The translations under genes and the position numbers were made by a program. The notes beneath the pieces are model-generated. The model did not search any database, was not told the origin of the DNA, and saw only the letters and a program-made list of their open reading frames with translations. Of a stretch of 64,000 nucleotides of DNA, positions 60,402 through 64,000 are shown piece by piece (the stretch's first letter is position 1; every line of letters begins with the position of its first letter). Origin of the DNA: Tomocerus qinae (Eukaryota > Arthropoda > Collembola > Entomobryomorpha > Tomoceridae); contig CM034546.1 in the NCBI GenBank assembly GCA_020055645.1, positions 70,122,001 to 70,186,000 on the forward strand, written 5' to 3'.

Positions 60402-60694
60402 ATGGATTTCACGGTCGATGGAATAAAATTTGGTGACACCAATCCAAATTTACTCCAAGAAGATAATAAGACAAACCCATTTCTTCTCAGTCCGGTATTG
60501 CCCCTGTTTCACAATTTTATTATCAGTTCAGTTTTTTGTGATCAAGCATCAATTTTATTACTGGCAACTGATTAAAATGTACTTTTTGTTTTAGGTAATA
60601 AAATGCATCTACAAATATCTAAATCTTTGTAATATTAAAAACTGTCGTCTTGCATCCCGTGAATGGTATCTGAACTCAAAGTTAATCTTTAGAG
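60402..60694 (+). pseudogene. F-box gene copy D, interrupted by hAT transposon
   Basis: Exon 1 is 60,402-60,494 (31 codons, ends CTCAGTCCG|GTATTG) and exon 2 opens at 60,595 after TTTTAG, giving the F-box segment CIYKYLNLCNIKNCRLASRE. The frame is intact up to 60,694, where CATAGTTTCGAG of the hAT element begins. No stop or frameshift is seen before that point, so the transposon may be the sole cause of inactivation. The remainder of the gene should lie beyond the window. Confidence 0.88.
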
Positions 60695-63600
60695 CATAGT
60701 TTCGAGTGGGAAATGAAAGAAGTCGGACATTTCCCATTTCCCAGTGGGAAAAGTGGGAAACAAAAAGGCCTAGTGGGTGGGAAAATGGGAAATACAAAAA
60801 TTAAGTGGGAAATGAAACTTTAACACACAGAGAGCGTAAAATCTGTGCGTTTAAGGAAAGAAGAGCATATTTTATCCTCATTTCATGTAATCATTAGGTG
60901 ATGCTTTTATTTGTATGGGTGTGCACGGATTAATATAAAGGTAATATATATACCTAAGCAATTATTATATTAATAGCTATTTTAAAATCAATTCTTTGGG
61001 ATTCATGCTATACTTATAATTTTATTAGTACAATGATTGTAATATTAATACTGAATTAATACGTTTATAATAATTTGGTTTGTTACAGTTGACAAGATTA
61101 TTGTTTTGCATTTCTGTTGTTTAAATTGTGGTAAATAGTACACAGCATTTTTGCCTTATCAATACCAAGTCTGTTACGGGTCTTAGATAAAATCTTGCTC
61201 ATTGTAGATAGTTTCCTTTCTAGTCCAGCAGAACTTGAAGGAAGTCGAAACAAACTATCCAAAATATCCAAGAGCTCTTTCGGAATACTTGCGTTTCCTT
61301 GAGACACAGCAAGCCACCATTTTAAAGGGGGCATTATATTGCAAATTTCATCTTTAAGAAAAGACTCCGAAAACATTTCTGCATCTTTCAGACTTAATCC
61401 AGAGGCTACCACAACAAAATAATCTTGTTTATTGCAAAGCCATCTTCGTCCACGCTCTAACATTTCCTTTGTCAAATTTTTACCTTCAAAAACGTATAGA
61501 TTAACTTTAACTTAATATCGTAACTGATATCCACAATTATTTAATTCTTACCTTTATACTTAGGATGAAACATATATGCAACAATAGCAAAATCCGTTAT
61601 TCCAAGTCCTATATTCTTCTTAAAAACTTCCGATTCAGATTTTGCTCCTAAAGAGGTTTTGAGTTTCAGCCAGCAGTCTACAGCATCTGCTAAAGTAGAT
61701 CTTTCGTGCTGCACCTAATTTAGGAAAACGAGTTTTATTAATTCAAAAACGTATTAATTTACAACGTTATTTTTAGAAAGCCATTAATTTGAGATAAAAC
61801 ATAAAAGACAAGACATTGTTATAGATTACCGAATCCAGTTTCTCAGCTATTGGAGTAAGTTGTTGGGTAACCGATAGAAGTTCATCATAAAGTTGGTTGC
61901 TTTTTATGATGGTTAATATTTCTGAATTCATTTGACATTCTTCCATTCGACTTATTTGTAAATACTTAGGTTGATTTGCCAAGAAAGATTCGAATGTGTC
62001 AATTTGACTATTCCAACGTGTATCCCCCGGGATAATTGGCCGTAATCCTTTAATCTTTTTTAAGGCGGCAGAAGGGAAGTCATGATTGCGAAAGTAGTTT
62101 TGCACCCTAACTACTTCGTTTTTTAATATTTCTGGAGTCAATCCTTTTCCAACCAGATTCATAAGATGGGCGTTGCATCCATATACATATAAATCCGGTC
62201 GTTTTTCTTTTAACTTTCGTTGCATTAATCTCATTGTGGAGCAGTTGTCAGTTACACAACCAATAACAATTGCACCAAACTCTTCTTCTACGTTTTTAAT
62301 AACAGTTTCTAGCAGTCCAAGGCAGAATTCAGCCGTTTTTTTGTTTGTATCTGAACTCATTGCGTCGTAAAAGTATGTATTTTCTCCTGTGTGAATGGTG
62401 TGGACAATAAGTTGATCATTGTGAAGTGCAGTCCAGCCGTCCTGAGCAATAGTTACTTTTTTCCCGGCTAACTCCTTTTTGTGTGTCGTTTTCGTCTCAT
62501 TGTAAATCGATTTTAGCAACTTGTTGCCAATCACTTCGTGTGAGGGGGGTTCATATCCAGGCTTCAGCTTACTTGCAAATAGTTTGAATTCATAGTTTTC
62601 GACTATGTTAAATGGCATGTTACAGGAAAATATAAACCGGGCAAGGGCGTTATCCATTTCTTCTTTTACTTTTGGTGATAAGAAAGTACCAAATGAAGCC
62701 TCCAGCTTTTGTTGTCTTAATTTTGGAATTTTCGGTGGAGGACCATTAAATAATGTTTCCGATTTCGAATTGTTCTCTTCTACAGACACATCTTGCAAAG
62801 ATCGTCTTCGCTCATCTCTTAATCTTTTGTATGTTTCTTGTTCGTCACATTTTGACTTATGTAGACGCAAACGATCTGCCTTTGAACTGATTACCTTCTT
62901 ACACACCAAACAAGTGGACGTCTTCTTATTGTTTACTTCAATAACTTCAAAAAAATTCCAAATATCAGTTTTGGCTTTGCCAACTTTTGGTGCCCGTTTT
63001 TTCTGCTTTCTCTTTCTGGTTATATATTCTTCTCTATCTTCTTCACTTTCTGGAGATTCACTTTCTGGAGGTTCACTTTCAGGAGATTCACTGGAAGCTG
63101 CATCATTGTAATCCGAGGCATCAATCAAATCGGAAGTTGGCACAGTTGGTGACGATTGCTCGATTTCAATGGCTTCATATCCTTCTAGTTCTGATTCTTC
63201 CACTATAATACTCACAGAATCCTCAGACAGCAGTTCCTGGCCTAATTATTTTCAAAATAAATAAACTTTATATTTCAGACTGGTAGCATGCAATGCAAAC
63301 TTTGGTTCAGGTCACCGATTTTCCTGCACCATTACAAGAACATCAAGTGCTTGTAATGGAAGTACTTTAAATGATAAAGGTTCTACACAATACAATAAGG
63401 TTTTAATTCGAATTATGGTATTGCAACCACTTAATAGTATTTAAGGAAACTAATGTCAAAAGTTTGCATTACCATTAATTTAGTTACTTAGTTAAGTAGG
63501 TAAGCCTTTCATTTGCTTACTTGTTGTATTATCCAAAAAATTTTGAAGCTCGTCCCGATTTAGTAATTGTGTTCTTCTGAGGCTATCCATTTTCCACAAA

Positions 63601-64000
63601 CAACATGCATAATTTTCGCCTTCGCTCAATTAAACTTTACACAAGTTAGTTAGTTTTGGTAATTAAAAATTAAAATCTATTGTGGCTCCATCAAATTATA
63701 GTTTTTTTCTTAATGGAAATATCATTATGAAAATATTTACTGTTTACCTTTGACTTACAATCACGTTCTTGATTTGTTAGACAACGATAAAAATATTACA
63801 CAAAGGACAGAACACACAATAGCATAGTAGTCAGTAGTGTAGTCAGTGTAGTATCGTGTGATGAGGTCTGAGTGTCTAAAGTGAAATTTGTGTTGAAATG
63901 TAAATGCCGCGCAGAGTTCGTCATCCAATCATTATCATTTCCCACCTAGCTTTTTCATTTCCCAGAAATTTCCCATTTTCCCACTTTTTCCCACTTTTTC
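60695..64000 (-). mobile_element. Autonomous hAT transposon (right end beyond window)
   Basis: The left end CATAGTTTCGAGTGGGAAAT is at 60,695, directly after F-box sequence. Clusters of GTGGGAAA occur at 60,700-60,815 and the complementary TTTCCCAC/TTTTCCCAC clusters at 63,938-64,000, typical of subterminal transposase sites. An intact transposase gene lies between on the minus strand. The right terminus and the second target-site copy are not in the window; the candidate duplication is CTTTAGAG (60,687-60,694). Confidence 0.92.
61098..63590 (-). CDS. hAT transposase with BED finger (intact)
   Basis: Four exons: 63,590-63,521, 63,241-61,830, 61,714-61,552 and 61,483-61,098. All junctions are GT-AG and in frame, giving 676 aa. 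Order: acidic Ser/Pro/Glu tail; basic KRKQKKRAPK; a BED-type zinc finger (CLVCKKVISS ... LHKSKC, near residues 125-155); then the DUF659 and RNase H-like core with IAQDGWT (first Asp), CVTDNCSTM (second Asp) and DTRWNS; and the hATC dimerisation region with SSAGLERKLSTM (catalytic Glu) near residues 635-650. The enzyme should bind the element's ends, excise and reinsert it, leaving 8-bp duplications. No disablement was seen. Confidence 0.92.

Larger units (their letters stand above)
58430..60694. repeat. Second copy of F-box locus flank
   Basis: Diverged duplicate of 28,870-30,560. It has gained at least two MITEs (59,138 and 59,397) and a G/C-run element with TTTCGCGCTTCGCGCGA near 60,085 and 60,155. 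An inverted pair related to TTAACTGTTTCG...CTTTGT...AAAGACAATG lies at 59,288-59,330 and 60,270-60,320. Confidence 0.78.

Noticed and set aside
62605..63111. 168-codon plus-strand frame
   Set aside because: Antisense to exon 2 of the hAT transposase and contains the mirror of its low-complexity acidic tail.

Overview
This window is eukaryotic and looks like an arthropod, probably hexapod, genome. The evidence is spliceosomal GT-AG introns (several of only 90-400 bp), AT-rich intergenic DNA, seven-transmembrane gustatory-receptor-like chemoreceptors, an F-box family and a dense, nested load of eukaryotic transposons. Chemoreceptor and F-box expansions beside DIRS and hAT elements would suit a springtail (Collembola), but that placement is a guess.

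Layout. Positions 1-12,815 are a satellite of ~419-bp (A) and ~405-bp (B) monomers. They form a higher-order A-A-B repeat whose six consecutive copies are each exactly 1,244 bp. A tRNA-headed SINE with a 13-bp target duplication sits in its first monomer. From 13.5 to 22 kb there is an intact two-exon chemoreceptor gene (15,495-17,066). Just upstream is a ~1.85-kb foldback element that itself contains a hAT-type MITE, and a decayed copy of the 5' end of the same gene lies at 21.3-21.7 kb. From 22.5 to 32 kb there are a LINE fragment, two F-box pseudogenes (the first broken by a hAT MITE and by a 140-bp tandem-repeat insertion) and one intact F-box/LRR-like gene (30,229-31,995).

Positions 33,817-38,551 are a nearly full-length DIRS retrotransposon with gag, RT/RNase H, tyrosine recombinase, inverted terminal repeats and the diagnostic internal complementary region. 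It is followed at 38,858-41,445 by a DNA transposon with perfect 37-bp inverted repeats and a TCAT duplication, carrying a broken DUF7869-like gene. A second chemoreceptor pair follows: a dead copy on the plus strand (42,445-44,039) and an intact copy on the minus strand (49,430-51,558). Between and beyond them are a Ginger-like integrase transposon remnant, several TA-flanked MITEs, a long palindromic element with a 9-bp target duplication (48,132-49,005) and more hAT MITEs.

The right end (58.4-64 kb) is a diverged duplicate of the F-box locus. Its F-box copy is cut in exon 2 by an apparently intact autonomous hAT transposon, whose four-exon 676-aa transposase gene reads cleanly on the minus strand and whose right end lies beyond the window.

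Host genes are a minority: two intact chemoreceptors, one intact F-box gene and one interrupted F-box gene. The rest records repeated insertion, duplication and decay, and much of it can be ordered in time because empty paralogous sites lie in the same window. No CRISPR, operon or bacterial feature was seen.
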